Positions 33,686-45,554 of a stretch of DNA of 64,000 nt are shown here, one piece after another (within the stretch, counting starts at the first letter, position 1; each line of letters begins with the position of its first letter). The translations under genes were made by a program, and so were the position numbers. The notes below the pieces were generated by a model. That model saw only the letters and a program-made list of their open reading frames with translations, had not been told where the DNA came from and made no database searches. This DNA comes from Takakia lepidozioides (Eukaryota > Streptophyta > Takakiopsida > Takakiales > Takakiaceae): the NCBI GenBank assembly GCA_030704615.1, contig CM060734.1, positions 22,504,001 to 22,568,000 of the forward strand. The letters run 5' to 3'.

Positions 33686-33994
33686 TCAGAGTAGGTGTAT
33701 CCCCTCCCACTTGAACCTCTTGGCTTGTTGCAGGATCCGATCTCTCTCCTTGGCAATCACAGTGTATGTCGTGTCTCCAGTACGGAGGTAGTCCTACACA
33801 GCCGAATCCTCATGTATAGCTCTGGCACCACCTGGCTCGTCACTAGCCTCAGGGTCCTCAGACACTCTATCTACAGTCATCCCTGTTGTAGGCCCAATCT
33901 GGCCTCCCGCTGCCAAGATACACAGAAATGCGGATGCGTGCCATCCCGGCACCATCTTGTCCGTCTCACCATGCCACCGAGCTCCAGTGTCATC

Positions 33995-34657
33995 CTACTG
34001 GCTCGTGCATGGATTGCGACTCAATCCATCCGCATCCCGATTGACCAAACCCGGTCGATGCACAACCTGAAAGTCATACTCCTGGAGTATGAGTGCCCAC
34101 CGTGCAAGCTTCCCCGTAAGCTTGTCTGACTCTATCAACCATTTGAGTGGATGGTGATCCGTGACAAGGGTGAAGAGATTGCCGTATAGATAGCACCTGA
34201 AGTGTGCCACGGCCCACACTGCAGCTAAGCACTCTCCCTCATATGACCTATACTAAGCCTCTGCAACGTTGTTCGAGCGGCTAGCATAAGGCACTACAAA
34301 CCCTCTTCCCTCATCATCGACCTGTGTGAGCACCGCTCCAAGCCCCAGCATGCTTCAATCTATGTGTAGCTGAAAGGGACGCCCCCTGATAGGTCGTCTC
34401 AGGATAGGCGCTGAGGTCAACCTCGCGTTGAGCTCTTGAAAAGCTCGTTCCTGCTCATCTTCCCACTGCCACTCCTAGTCCACCTTGGTCAGCTTGGTTA
34501 GAGCCTTTGCAATGGCAATAAATCCCTTGACAAACCGTCTATAATAGTTTGCCAACCCCATGAAAGCTCGAACTCGGCTCACATCCGTGGGGCGTGGAAT
34601 TTGTGCAATGGCCTCTACCTTAGTCTGCTGTACCCCCAATCCTCCAGGATATATCAT
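33995..34657 (-). pseudogene. Ty3 RT connection and RNase H
   Basis: 34,657-34,475 encodes VEAIAQIPRPTDVSRVRAFM then GLANYYRRFVKGF, the classic Ty3 RT thumb/connection block. 34,219-33,995 encodes RNase H: FTLVTDHHPLKWL and GKLARWALILQEYDF. Between them the frame is broken. Removes the RNA strand of the RNA-DNA hybrid in the intact element. Confidence 0.75.
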
Positions 34658-34669
34658 GTGACCCAGATA

Positions 34670-35191
34670 CTAAATCTGGTTGTGGAAAAACTTGCACTTC
34701 CCCGGATGCAGCTTCAATCCGTGCGCTCTCAAGCGCTCCAATACCACCTGAAGGTGTCTCTCATGCTCCTCCACCGTAGCACTGAAGATGATGATGTCAT
34801 CTATGTAGCACTGAGCAAACTCTACCCTTGCTAGAATCCTGTCCATGACTCTCTGGAACTCTGCAAGAGCGTTCTTAAGCCCGAATGGTAAGAATCGCCA
34901 CTGATATAGGCAATCCTTGCCATGCTCATTGATCCCCCATAATTCCGTCTTCTGCTTATCCGCCTCCTTGATCGGCAACTGATGATATCCGGATCGTAAA
35001 TCCAAAGTGCTAAAGACCTTAGCATGCCCAATGGCATCAAAGATCTCCTCCGGTGTTGGCATGGCATACTTATCGGACTCGGTCTGACGATTAACAGGTC
35101 GGTAATCACCGCACATACGTCTCTCCGTCCAATTGCCATAGACATCATTCTTGGCTGGCATCACTGTGGCTGAAACCGCCGTATACGTCAT
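34670..35191 (-). pseudogene. Ty3 reverse transcriptase core
   Basis: Minus-strand frame with RT blocks in order: RMCGDYRPVN, FSTLDLRSGYHQLPI (first catalytic Asp), WRFLPFGLKNALAEFQRVMD, and CYIDDIIIFS (YxDD motif, near 34,800). HGLKLHPGKCKFF ends the palm. The upstream link to the methyltransferase (35,191-35,590) contains stops, so the polyprotein is broken there. Confidence 0.8.
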
Positions 35192-35589
35192 CTCTCTCCT
35201 CCGGTGACAATGGGTCCAATGTCAGGCTCCCAATTGTCCTCCGTAACTGCAACCTTAAGTCGAGTGGGCTTAGAAATAGAGGACGCGTCCAGTGGTTGCT
35301 ATGTTGCATCCTCTTGAGCAGTACTCCCTGCCTACTCAGTCAATGACAAGGCCTCATCCTGCCCCATCATCTCATCCTCGAGGACTTCCTCAACCCGAGA
35401 AAAATCCCCAACCTCGTCCATCACCGCCGCCTTGGCTGCCAACTCCCTCTGAACCTCAAGCACCTCCCACGTGTGCCATGGATGCCTGCACCCCGTGGTC
35501 CTCACATGATCGCCCCCACTTGCTGCCTGTACCGTCTCGGTAGGCAAGGAGCCTGTCAAGGGAAGTGTAATGGGAGAATCAGTCCGCAA

Positions 35590-36640
35590 CTTGCGCTGCT
35601 CAGCCATACTTAGGCTAATGATCCAGGTCAAGCAATTGAGATCCATTGCTTGCCCCAACACCTGACGATGTGATGCCTCAAAAAGAGATGGCACCGCCGT
35701 GGTACCAGTGGTGAATCCATTGCCCGCTCACGCTCGTTGGCATTGGGCTCCACTAACCGCTGCAACTGGGTATCCCACAGGAAGCCAGGTCCACTATCCC
35801 GGAAAGCATGCAATCCTGGGATGCTGAGCAATGTAGGTATTGCTGCTCGTGGTTGACCCACCTTGTTGACCACTGCCAAAGGCGAACAGTCATCGTGTCT
35901 CACACGCTGAAACTGCCTCTTATGTCCAAAATGCTATCCACAGTCAGGTGCGGTGGCCGTTGCACCCCATCAAATGCACGCTTGAGTGGTGGTGTTGGCA
36001 TCAAGTTGGTTCACCATAACCGTGGACGATGAGCTCGTGACCCCACTGCAGCTGCATCCAGCAACACTGCTGACCCAAGCCACGACCAAACTTGATGCAC
36101 ACTAGCCATCACCCCGGCCCAAGTATCACCCATCAGTGGCACATTCTCCAAGATATATGTTGGAGATACAGCTTGATGAAGCTGTAAGTGTCGTAAAATC
36201 CGCACCATCTCCCAAAACAGACCCGACCTCGAGTCTCGCAATCCATTGCCATGCCCGGTCGATGAATGCCCTTGGCAAGGCCAGCCTGCCACTACCAAGT
36301 GGATGGAGCCAACCCGCTCCAAATCTTGCGCCCCCAGCAAGGAAATGTCTGCTGGTAATGCTTGCTGGTATCCACGAACTGCAGAAACCGGCAACAACTC
36401 AGGGTACTGCTGTACCAACTGGGCAACATGGCGTAGTGAGATGCGTCGTGCAGTCTCATCCCTCTCCACATACAGGTATCTCTTAACCCATACACCTGCC
36501 TATAGCACATCAGCCAATCCAGTGCTGATCCCGCCAAACAAGTCCAGAAGGCAAATGCCTTCATCCGGATACTGCCACACGATAGGTGTGGTGTCCAATG
36601 GCGACAACTGAGGTGGTCTTGGTGCAATCACCGCACTCTG
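35590..36640 (-). pseudogene. Cytosine-5 DNA methyltransferase domain within Ty3 polyprotein
   Basis: Minus strand, motifs in canonical C5-MTase order: motif I ICLLDLFGGISTGLADVL (about 36,565), motif IV VVAGWPCQGHSSTGHGNGLR with the PCQ catalytic Cys (about 36,290), motif VI YILENVP (about 36,150), motif VIII-like GSRAHRPRLW (about 36,015), then after frame breaks ANERERAMD and RQVLGQAMDLNCLTWI (motifs IX-X, about 35,640). The domain is about the size of a bacterial Dcm/DNMT catalytic unit, with no visible chromatin-reading N-terminus. Frameshifts near 36,010 and 35,690 and a gap between the motif I and motif IV frames make it a pseudogene copy. It lies between protease and RT. It would methylate DNA, perhaps the element's own cDNA, as proposed for retrotransposon-borne DNMTs in charophytes and dinoflagellates. 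Confidence 0.75.
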
Positions 36641-36879
36641 CTCCTCTCCTGATGGTACAAAAGCCTCTACCCAGGCTTGTTGCACCCGCCAATCAGCAAC
36701 CCGCTGCAAATCCTTGCTCGCGCCCCATAGTGTGGTGTGAGCAATCATGGCAGACAACTCCACCGTGCCATGCATGTCATCATGCTCTGCTGGAGGTGGC
36801 ACATCCTGTCCAGAGTTGTCCAGGCATAGCTCTCCAGGCCAACTCACTGCAGCTGTGAATGCTGCTAGTGTCGGCATCT

Positions 36880-38562
36880 TGCCCCGCTGGGATGCAACTC
36901 TCCTACAAGCGGCCCAACCCACCTTAGCAAATGTGTTTTTGCTAGCAGAGCGGATAGAGCTCAACATGGTGGAGGAACGAGTGATCATGGTGGGATTTGC
37001 TAAAGAGAGACCACGGGGTAGTGATGCTCCTAGCCAACCACTACCTCAACGTGCTCAAGGCAACAAGGGGGCTCAGGTGAAGCCCAGGGAAGGACAGAGA
37101 GGACCTCAGATGCAGGGGTCTCTCCCTTCATTTGCAAGCCAACAACGGCCGGATGTGGTGTGTTGGACATGTGGAGGACCCCATGTCAAGAAGGATTGCC
37201 CAGAGAACGGCAAAGGGTTAGCCCATGCACAACCCGCACAATTGTAGTGTGGGCATTGTAGCAAGTATGGGCATGGAGACGCCCAATGCTATGACTTGCA
37301 TCCTGAGTTGCGGTCAAGCCAGTTCCAACGGAACAATGGTGGCCGGGGGCGAGGTGGAGCAGCTCAGAGAGGACGTGGTGGTCAGGCACGAGGTGCAGGC
37401 CAAGGGCAAGCTCAGCATGGCTAGGGACGTGGAGGTCAGGGTGTTGACTAAGGCATGGCCAACCGGCTTCAGCAGCTGGAGCAGAGGCTTGCTGCCATGG
37501 CCACAGCTCAGGTGGTACCAGTTCCAAGGCTTGAGGGTCCACCTCCTGCTCCTGAGGGAGGAGATATGGGAGGCATGGGATTCATGTGCGGGGCAGCTCT
37601 ACCACTAGTGCAGATAGAGTCTGCTACAGCCGTGACTCGAGGAGCAGCACGAGTTCCTAATCCACGAGGTGCAGAGGTGGAGTTGGATCCACAGCGTGGG
37701 GAGGCAAGCCGTCAGGCTAGGCTGCCCCAATCATTCACATTGGCGGAGACAGTGTCGACACCATCCATGGCACCTAGTTCTCGTCCGACTGCTATCGAGG
37801 CAGAGGTTACTATGTTATTGGGGAGAGCCACATGGGCAGCACCACTACCTGCTGCCAAGGCTACGGCAGCTAGTGTGCTGTTGGGGGCGGCCAAATCTGT
37901 GTGCCAGGCTCCATTGTTCTCGGCTACCATGATTGCGACGCCGGGGGTACAACCAGCTGCAGTGTTTAGATTGGCAGCTACACTCTATGAGAGTAGGGAG
38001 GTCACTTCATCTTCTGCGGAGATAGTGGAAGATGTAGTGGCGGAGGGATCCTCGGATTTGAGGGTCAAGACTACCACGGCGGCGCCATGGTAAGCTGCAG
38101 CTGCCAGCTAGGCCAGCCATTGAGCGGGCCATGGTGACACCTGAGGTTTTCTTGTTAGACAACCAAGATGACATTTTCTGTTTGAGTGGACCGGCAGGCA
38201 AGAGGTACCGACCACTGAGGGTCTTATTGTACTCAGGAGCTCAGTCACTGATGTTGGGTAGAGCTGCTATTGCAGGTTTGGGCCTCACGGAGGCGGATTT
38301 GGAGCCATGTCCTTTCCAGATACAGACATCTCTGGGGGGATCAGAGCAGGCTCGGGGCATGATACGGCGAGAGTTGGCTATCAGACTACAGCCGGATCAC
38401 CCTACAGATGGCTCAGTAATGCGAGCCAAGGCCATTGTGACAGACGCGGTCTCTTACGATGTCCTAGTTGGTGGGGCTTCACCCTGGATTTTTGGGAGGA
38501 GACAACCTCCTATAGGCCTGGATGGCAATCAGGGGAGGGCCGACGTGTGCAACTCCCTATGA
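36880..38562 (+). pseudogene. Inverted block: gag zinc knuckles and aspartic protease
   Basis: Plus strand, opposite to the rest of the element. It starts LPRWDATLLQAAQPTLANVF (gag continuation), then CCHC knuckles CWTCGGPHVKKDC (37,162) and CGHCSKYGHGDAQC (37,247), a Gly/Arg-rich segment, a coiled-coil-like LQQLEQRLAAM (37,464) and an Ala/Ser-rich linker. The protease (38,131-38,562) has RVLLYSGAQSLMLG, where Tyr replaces the catalytic Asp of D-S-G-A (one base), and YDVLVGG. Flipping the block would put gag, protease and methyltransferase in one order and strand. Breakpoints lie at about 36,870-36,895 and 38,540-38,570. Confidence 0.7.
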
Positions 38563-38958
38563 CATTCAACCCTTCTCCTCAGCTCCTTGTCCAATATCCC
38601 ATACCAGAATTGGATTGCCTGAGCTTCTGTAACCTCTTGGGTTACATTTATCAAGCGCCTCATGCGAGTGAAAGCCTCCCTCAAGCTCTCAGTAGGCTTC
38701 CGTTGGAACTCTTGCAAGCTCCGCAACTTCTCTGTCATCACCCCTTGGTAGTTCCCTCTCAACTCTTCGAAGAACTCCACAACAGGGTTGAAGGCAGGCA
38801 CGGGTCACTTGCATGACCATGGGAATATCATGGCGATACTCCTCAAACCGTCCTCCATGAGCTCCTGAAATTTGGCCTTCAAACACCCATGCAGGTCCCC
38901 AAAACAGTCCGCCAAAGCCTCCACAGGTCACAGGCCCACACAGGTCACAGCCCATCAC
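38563..38958 (-). pseudogene. Ty3 gag N-terminal/capsid part
   Basis: Minus strand: FEEYRHDIPMVM (about 38,840), then FNPVVEFFEELRGNYQGVM, LQEFQRKPTESLREAFTRMR and AIQFWYGILDKELRRRVE. The Q-x(n)-ES-x-REAF-x-R pattern and a terminal F-x-x-G-I-x-x-x-x-R-x-x-V are typical of plant gypsy gag (retrotransposon gag domain). The gag frame breaks off near 38,563 at the inversion breakpoint; its continuation is on the plus strand from 36,880. Confidence 0.7.
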
Positions 38959-39075
38959 AGCCCCACACAGGTCACAGGGTCACAGCCATCACAGCCCCAC
39001 ACAGGCCACAGGTCACAGCCATCATAGCCCATCACAACCCGTCACAACCCCACACAGGTCACAGGGTCACAGCCC
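38925..39075 (+). repeat. Minisatellite of CACAGGTCACAGCC units
   Basis: Imperfect tandem copies of CACAGGTCACAGCCC, ATCACAGCCCCACA and similar units over 150 bp. Lies at the 5' side of the minus-strand gag, in what would be the element leader. Confidence 0.85.
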
Positions 39076-39439
39076 CCTCCATGGCCGCTCATGGCAGTTT
39101 AGCCATTTCTCCAAGGGGTTTAGCCACACCAAGCTAGGGTTTGTATCTCCTTGAACTCTAGGCTTCCTTGCACCGAGCTATGGCGGCTGTGAAGAAATCA
39201 ACAAGGTATTCTTGCTCTCTTCGACTCCCACACACCACCAATATTAGCTCTAAGTCATGAGGAAGATGCTTGCCTCAATCCAAGCCCTCTTTCTCACTTA
39301 AACTCCCCGAACACGCCACTCAAGACCGTGATAAGCAACCATGCCTTGCTGGTTTCCAGCCCTTGTAAGCACTAATTCATGCGCTCTCCTGGGCCATAAC
39401 ATGTATCTTAGAGCCTATTCAGCCCCCTACACCTGCCAC

Positions 39440-40040
39440 TTTGAAAAGAGCCATGCTCTATCTAGGCTTGAAGTTGGAACCCCAACTCAAAACATGCTCT
39501 ACAAGTGCCGGACTGTCACCTAAGAGCAAATCAGCCCCTTACCTTCCCTTCTAGCTCTCCAAAGCTTAAAGATGGCGGCCTAACTAGGCTGAATGCATGC
39601 TCCACACATGCACTACTCCCACATAAGAGAAATCAGCCCTTCCCTTTTCCTTGCTTGCTCTCCAAGCTTGAAGATAAAAGCTTCAATGGGCTGAATGCAT
39701 GCTCCACACATGCATCCCTTTCACACAAGAGGTAATATGAGCCCCTATCTTGGCTCCTTGGCTCCTTGATGCTCTCTAAAACAAGACTAAGCACTCCATA
39801 GCCTTTGCCAAGCTCCTGAAACCCTAAGGCTTACATTTCCAGCCACAAGACACTCCTCTTGTGGTGCAAGAGCTCTTCTTCGAAGCTATGAAATCCTAGG
39901 TGCACATTCCATGGCCTTGCCGCACCTCTTAGCTCATGTTCCAGCCCTGCTCTTGTCATGGCAAGAGCCCTCTCAATGCTGAAGCTCGAGATTGAAACCC
40001 AATCTCAACATACTCCACAAAGTGCACGGATTTGCCCAAA
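39440..40040 (+). repeat. Diverged ~105-bp tandem repeats
   Basis: Units share AAATCAGCCC, TTGCTCTCCAAGCTTGAAG and CTGAATGCATGCTCCACACATGCA. Copies are visible at about 39,524, 39,629 and, weaker, 39,450 and 39,970-40,050. No coding content. Possibly leader or LTR-derived DNA of the adjacent Ty3 element. Confidence 0.6.
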
Positions 40041-40729
40041 GCCAAATCAGCCCTCTAGCTTGGTCTTTTAATCCTTCGCACAATGAAAGCTCACATTCCC
40101 AAGGCCAGTTCTCAGCCACTATAACTTGCTCTTGACTGATCCTCTTCCCAATCGTGCTTGCTCATCCCTGCTCATGCATGTACACAATCTGAAACCATCA
40201 AGGTGCTCTGGAATTACCTGCAGCACGGTGCTTTCGTCTCTGAAGCTGAAGATCGAATGCCAAGGTCCACCTTACTCGTAACGAGCATCGCCTCCGCTTC
40301 TAACAACCAAAAGCTCCATGGTGCTCTTTGCATACCAACCTGATTTCTCTCATTTTCATGCAAAAACCACAAGTGCTACAACTAGCTCGTATCTGGCACT
40401 AACAGATACGAGCTCATCTTTCTTGAGTGATAAACATGAAGAATACAAGCTCTCTCGAGCTCACAAACTTGCACATGAAACATCACTCATATATTAAGTC
40501 GAGCCAAGTACACCCCATGCTATGGGGAATCCATACTACGGCGCCATGGCTAGGCGCGGTGAGGCTCAACTCGAGAAAGATGAGCCTCCCGCGCTTGCCA
40601 TGAAGATAACCACTCCAGGGCCTGAAATCTGCCTTGACCCCTGGATTCACACTTGGGCCAATCTCAAATGTCAATATGTAAAAGCTAGCTACTTCCTAGC
40701 TAGTTTCACACTAGTGGTGAAATAACTTG
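40040..40729. other. No recognisable gene
   Basis: Unique sequence between the Ty3 leader region and the terminus of element B. No domain-bearing frame. Confidence 0.4.
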
Positions 40730-40790
40730 GGGGATGCTAGTCCGTGAGCGGCTCACGTGAGCGGGAAGATGCTCACGCCAGAGGTTGTTG
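40730..40790 (+). repeat. Terminus of element B
   Basis: GATGCTAGTCCGTGAGC followed by GGCTCACGTGAGCGGG (containing the palindrome GCTCACGTGAGC) and GATGCTCACG. Compared with element A, GTGAGC replaces ATGAGC in the iterated motif. Confidence 0.5.
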
Positions 40791-40871
40791 GGGCCCACAT
40801 CCGCGGACGGTGATAACCAGGGGACCTATTCCCGTGGGAACGAGCGAAAATGTAATGCATACCTAGATGTG

Positions 40872-40965
40872 CAGTTGGATGAATGGTGGATGGATGAAAA
40901 ATATTAGATGGATGGTGGATGGATGAGAAATTTTTAATGGATGGTGGATGGATATTGGTTGGATG
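40872..40965 (+). repeat. GGATGGTGGATGGATGA microsatellite-like repeat
   Basis: Repeated (A)TGGATGGTGGATGGATG units with AAAAATTTTTAATGG-type spacers over about 90 bp. Simple-sequence repeat near the end of element B. Confidence 0.85.
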
Positions 40966-43466
40966 TTACATGCATGATGGCTGAGTGTGGGGCGAATGAT
41001 GGATGATATATGCTGGAACACTGGATGAATGACGGAGTGACAAATTTGGAATGGTAGAATTTTCGGACAGTTGATGGATGGACTTATGTTTTGGATGCAT
41101 GAACAATATACGTACATATGTGTAAAGACTGGAAGTATTATGGACCCACAGAGATTGTATGAATGGACTTGCAAGTGAAGAGGAAATTTTTTATGTCCAA
41201 AAATGTCTTATGTAGACTATGTTTTGAAGGGAGGCACGTAGTTGAAGGAAGAGAAGCAATCTCCTCACAGTGGATTCCCTAGATATTCTCAAACAGGTGG
41301 AACCAATCGGAAAATGTCTATGCACTGGAACTTGTGGTAGCACCGGACTCCGACGCACTAATGTCCATAAAGATCCTAGCCCTGCTGTCCACATTTTCTA
41401 CACGATTGAAGCAATCTAGAGGGGGAGAGTCGCAGAGAGTAAACTCCCTAGTGGCAGCCTCCGCATAGCATGGCAACTGTAGGGGGGCATCTGGGCTCGG
41501 AAAAAATTCCGGGTTAGCAAAGAAAGGGATGCTTCTCCTTGTTTCTGGTGTCCTGCAAAGATTCCCAAAGTGGCAAGCCCAGTAAGCAGAAAGACAGGAC
41601 CGCGTTTGTGACAAAAACGAAGGTCAGAAAAAATGAAAAATCCGACATGTCATCCAAAACAAACCGGACTTACGTACACTCAAAGTCGGAGTCCATGTCG
41701 AGGTCTTCATCTGGAAGTTCCCGTTTGTCGAAAACTGTTTCCTTGTGTGGGGCCGATGCCGAGCCGGAGGTGAGTTGTTTTTAATCTCGCATGAAAACAG
41801 CTCCGTATCCCCCTCCATGCTGAAGAAGTGTCTACCGGCGCTCTTACAGGCATGGAATGTTGCACCTGCAAATGCACAGAACGAATGGTTAAAAAACCAA
41901 CCATCATTACAAAATTCCAAGATCATAGATACGGCAGAGAGACTTGGCAGGGCAAACCTGTTCCCAAAGAGAAGTCCACCACCCGCCCCCCATGCCGGCT
42001 GCAAGTCTCCACCAGAGTCTGCATGAATGCTGGAGATTTCTCCCGAGCACCTCTCTAAGGGACACCATTCATCCTTTTGATGGTCCGCCCGGAGTCCACG
42101 TAATTGTACAGGACATCGTCCCCCACAGGCTCGCAGGTGGGGTCGATGTGTGCTGCAAGATCTCTCAACTGGAACTCCGCAATACCGGGAGGGAGGGTGT
42201 CCTTTCGCATCCTCACCAAGCATAAAGCCTCGAACACCCGAGTCTGCATTGCCCCCCCAAAACACTCAGTTCTCGAATTTGCATAATGAACTGAACTGAA
42301 TGAAATTACCAGAAGAGGCAGTCCACCATTCTGAACTCACCCTCTGTCCTGTTAACTCTCCCTTGGAAAGTGGAAGAGTGTTGATACACGTCCATGTTTT
42401 GATGACCTTAAATCCGGAAGCCTTCATATAACTGAAAAGGGTTCTGCGCGCCAGCATGTCTTTTGACTGCAAAAGAAGAAGTGCTCCTGCATCAAACAAA
42501 AATTTGTCGATGAAGGAAAAAACCCACTGCCAGAAGAGGGCATCTGACTTGTTCCACGATGGCGTTGTGTTCGATGGGAGGACATCCGGCACAGGCAGAC
42601 CATCTGGAATGTCCAGCACCACTAGGTCTGTTGCGTACGCTTGCTGGCTTCCATTCACCCATTCAGGTCTTTTGGTGACCTGTTCCACATAACAAAAACA
42701 GTGGAATAGTTAGGAGCACAACACAATCTTGAACAAAGTAAAAAACACACCAAGCAAAGTTTTGTGTGGGCACCTTTGTGAGGAAAGAAACCAAGATGTC
42801 CCAAGTCTTCGATCTCTCTCCTTTGAATGTGGATTTTCTGGATTCCATCATTGCCAAGAAGCTCTCGTTAATCACCTCACTTTCATACTGACCCAAAACC
42901 CGAGAAGGGTGCTCTCTGGCCTCGTAAGGCTGTTCTTTAGTTTCGGAGTTCTCCTGTCCTTGCGAGTTGGAGAGGGCTGACGCTCCGTGGTGTCCTGCAC
43001 AGCCTGTTCCTGCCCAGCCACAATCTTCCCCTTACCCTTCCCATCACCTGCGCCCTTCCCTTTCCGTTTGGGAGTGCTACTTTTCTCCGGCTCCTTTGCT
43101 GCGAGGGTTTGAATTATTCTCTCCTGAATTTCCTTGTCACTGAGTGGTGAGGCAAGAGCTACTGCATTGTCATTGAAGTTGCGCATGACCACCTCCTCGA
43201 ACGGTGTGTTCTGTTTCGGCAAGTCCAGGTACCAAGCACAGTCTCTGAAGTGCCCCCTGCCCCAGTCCTTCGCGATTCCCGCAGTGTACATTGTCTTGTC
43301 CTCAGTGGGGTCCGCCCACATGAAAATGAAATCCGGTTCATCACTGAGGTACTTGCCGGGAATGAGGACATGATATATGTACCTGGAGAACACACCCAAA
43401 TGAACAATTTAGTGAAGGCCATTGTCCAGCAGACACATAAAGGTGGAAAAACAAAGTACCTCGATC

Positions 43467-43998
43467 AACCTTGCGTTGACGCAAGGTTGTTTGAGGCATC
43501 CCCACGAATTGCCAAAACCAGTAATGAAAACACAAAATTTGAAAATTACGAGCGTTGTACAACCTTGCATCAACGCAAGGCTGGACAATGCATTGAAGTT
43601 TAACTTAAATCTACAGCTAAAATCAAGCCTCAAACAACCTTGCGTTAACGCAAGGTTGAAATGAGTCTGTAAAATGAATATTGAGAGGCAGAATTTGAAA
43701 CGAAGAGACAGTGGAGAAGAAGAGAATGAACGGAAAATGTACGTCTACGTGCAGACAATTTCAAAAAAATCCTGTTCTGCAGGACCTACATCCAACCTTG
43801 CGTCAACGCAAGGTTGGAACATGCCTGGAGAAGTAGCATACAACAAAACGGAAAAATGTTCATGAAGTGCAGAACCACCAGCCCGAATCAACCTTGCGTT
43901 GACGCAAGGTTAAATTGCGTCTGGAAAAGGAACGGCAGACGATCAGAGTAGCCTCACATTGGCAGTCCCAAACCATGCCTTGCAACAACATAAGATTG
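43467..43998. repeat. Palindrome array in an intron of the ParB/methyltransferase gene
   Basis: Five copies of arm AACCTTGCGT, YR step, arm ACGCAAGGTT at 43,467, 43,561, 43,636, 43,794 and 43,890, and a degenerate sixth near 43,976. Centres are TG, CA, TA, CA, TG. Three copies are fully symmetric outside the YR step or nearly so; copy 2 has two arm mismatches. They lie in the intron between 43,382 and 44,052, outside coding sequence. Confidence 0.93.
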
Positions 43999-45554
43999 AT
44001 TCGATGAGGAAAAACGGAACCACAAAAAGAAGAAATGAATAAACATGATACCTGTACAAGACTTGCTTCATAGCTTGCTCGCTATTGTACTGATTCTTGA
44101 ACTCATTCGACCTGGAAATGCCTTTGTCTCTTTCAAACTCCCTGAAGAAACAGTTGTTCCATATAGCACCTTTCCAGCTCCGAATGTATTGCTCAAGAGA
44201 GATTCTAGGTGTTGTCATGGTGATTTTATAGTCAGTCAAGGACTCTCCCAGTGCTGAAATAGCACGCTTCTCCAGCTGTTCCAACAAGGCAAATGTGAGG
44301 CTCTGGAGCCAAGCAACACGGAATCATGAAAAAATGGGGACTACAAGAATGAATGTTAGTTTCTCTCACCTGGCTCCAGAATGTAGCTTTGTGAAGCCAT
44401 TGGTCGAAAGAGTGGTCACTCACCACTTTTATCACATTGGTTTTGGGGTCTTTCTCTGTTCTTGGAAACCCATACGTGTCATTCACCAGAGGATCCGAGT
44501 TCCAAATCTCCATCCATCTGATTTTGGTTGCGGTGTACACCATTGAAATGGACAGGCGATGAAGTTTCTCTTGTGTCATTTCGGGTTTAGTTCCATACTT
44601 GTCGTAGTGCACTTTCACCTGCTCCAGGAACTCCGAGCCGAGATCGGGATCTGCAATGCGGATTTGTTTGTCAAACACACTCAGCAGGTTCTTTCTGTGG
44701 TTATCCATCTCAAACCGGATTGCCTCCGCCACCCCCACAACAGACCTCTCCTCCTCTGCGTGAGTGGCGTAGTATTCGGCCTTCGCCTTCAAGCCTGTCT
44801 CCGCTATCTCTTGCTGCAAACAATCCAAAATATATGATCATTTAGTTCACATCCATTGAAAATAGGGAACAAACTAGTCTGAATTTCAATTCGGTTTAAG
44901 TTTCCTTACCGTGTACATGTAGTCAAGAAATGCCTCTCTTGTCAGGCTATACCAGGTGACGAGCTTCTTCTCCCTGCATCTCTTCATTTGACTTGTACTC
45001 AACACGTTCGCAAACGATTCCAGAGGCATCATACCGATCTTCTGGATCCGAAAAAGAGTGTGGCAGAGGTTGGTTGTTACGTGCGAGGTTTCGTTTGATT
45101 TGCATTGAACAGTCACTTTTCCAATTAAGAGAAAAACAACCACAAACATAGCAATGCAATCACACAATGCACAACAATTTCGGAAAACTTACTTGTTGAT
45201 GTCGTGCATGGCAGTGAGCAGTTGTGTGATTTGTCCTTTGTGATCCAGGACCGTAGAATGAACGCTACAGTGCCAATCCTATTCGTTAGAGTGCAATTCG
45301 GATATGTAGTCCATCCAGGCAAGCAACCGGTGATTGCCATCCCATACAAAAAACATCTTCCCCATGAAAACTTTCGTGGAAGCCTTCTTGGACAATTTGG
45401 CCTCGAACTCCCTTTTAACTTCAAGCCAACATGCATCCCAACCTTCCTCTATCTCTTCTGATACAGGGCACTCTTCGCCCTTCGTGTCAGTGGTGGAAAC
45501 ATAAAACACCGCAGAACCTTTCACATGTTGGCCCACCATGTCGGGAAGCTCTAT

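Larger units (their letters stand above)
32128..38958 (-). mobile_element. Ty3/gypsy element carrying a C5 DNA methyltransferase and a PHD finger
   Basis: Read right to left: gag N-terminus (38,958-38,563), an inverted block with gag zinc knuckles and protease (36,880-38,562, plus strand), a cytosine-5 methyltransferase (36,640-35,590), RT and RNase H (35,191-33,995), integrase (33,685-32,821), and integrase C-terminus with PHD finger (32,816-32,388). A polypurine-like TAGGGGGGCG (minus) at 32,131-32,140 may mark the 3' LTR start. Stops and shifts occur in RT, integrase and methyltransferase, and the protease Asp is lost, so this copy is inactive. The 5' LTR was not identified. Confidence 0.8.

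Noticed and set aside
36011-36486. Plus-strand ORFs opposite the methyltransferase
   Set aside because: They are antisense shadows of the C5-MTase motifs.
40690-40725. TTTCAC-ACTAGT-GGTGAAA near the element B end as a parS-like site
   Set aside because: A single imperfect inverted repeat outside the element boundary; no evidence beyond chance resemblance.
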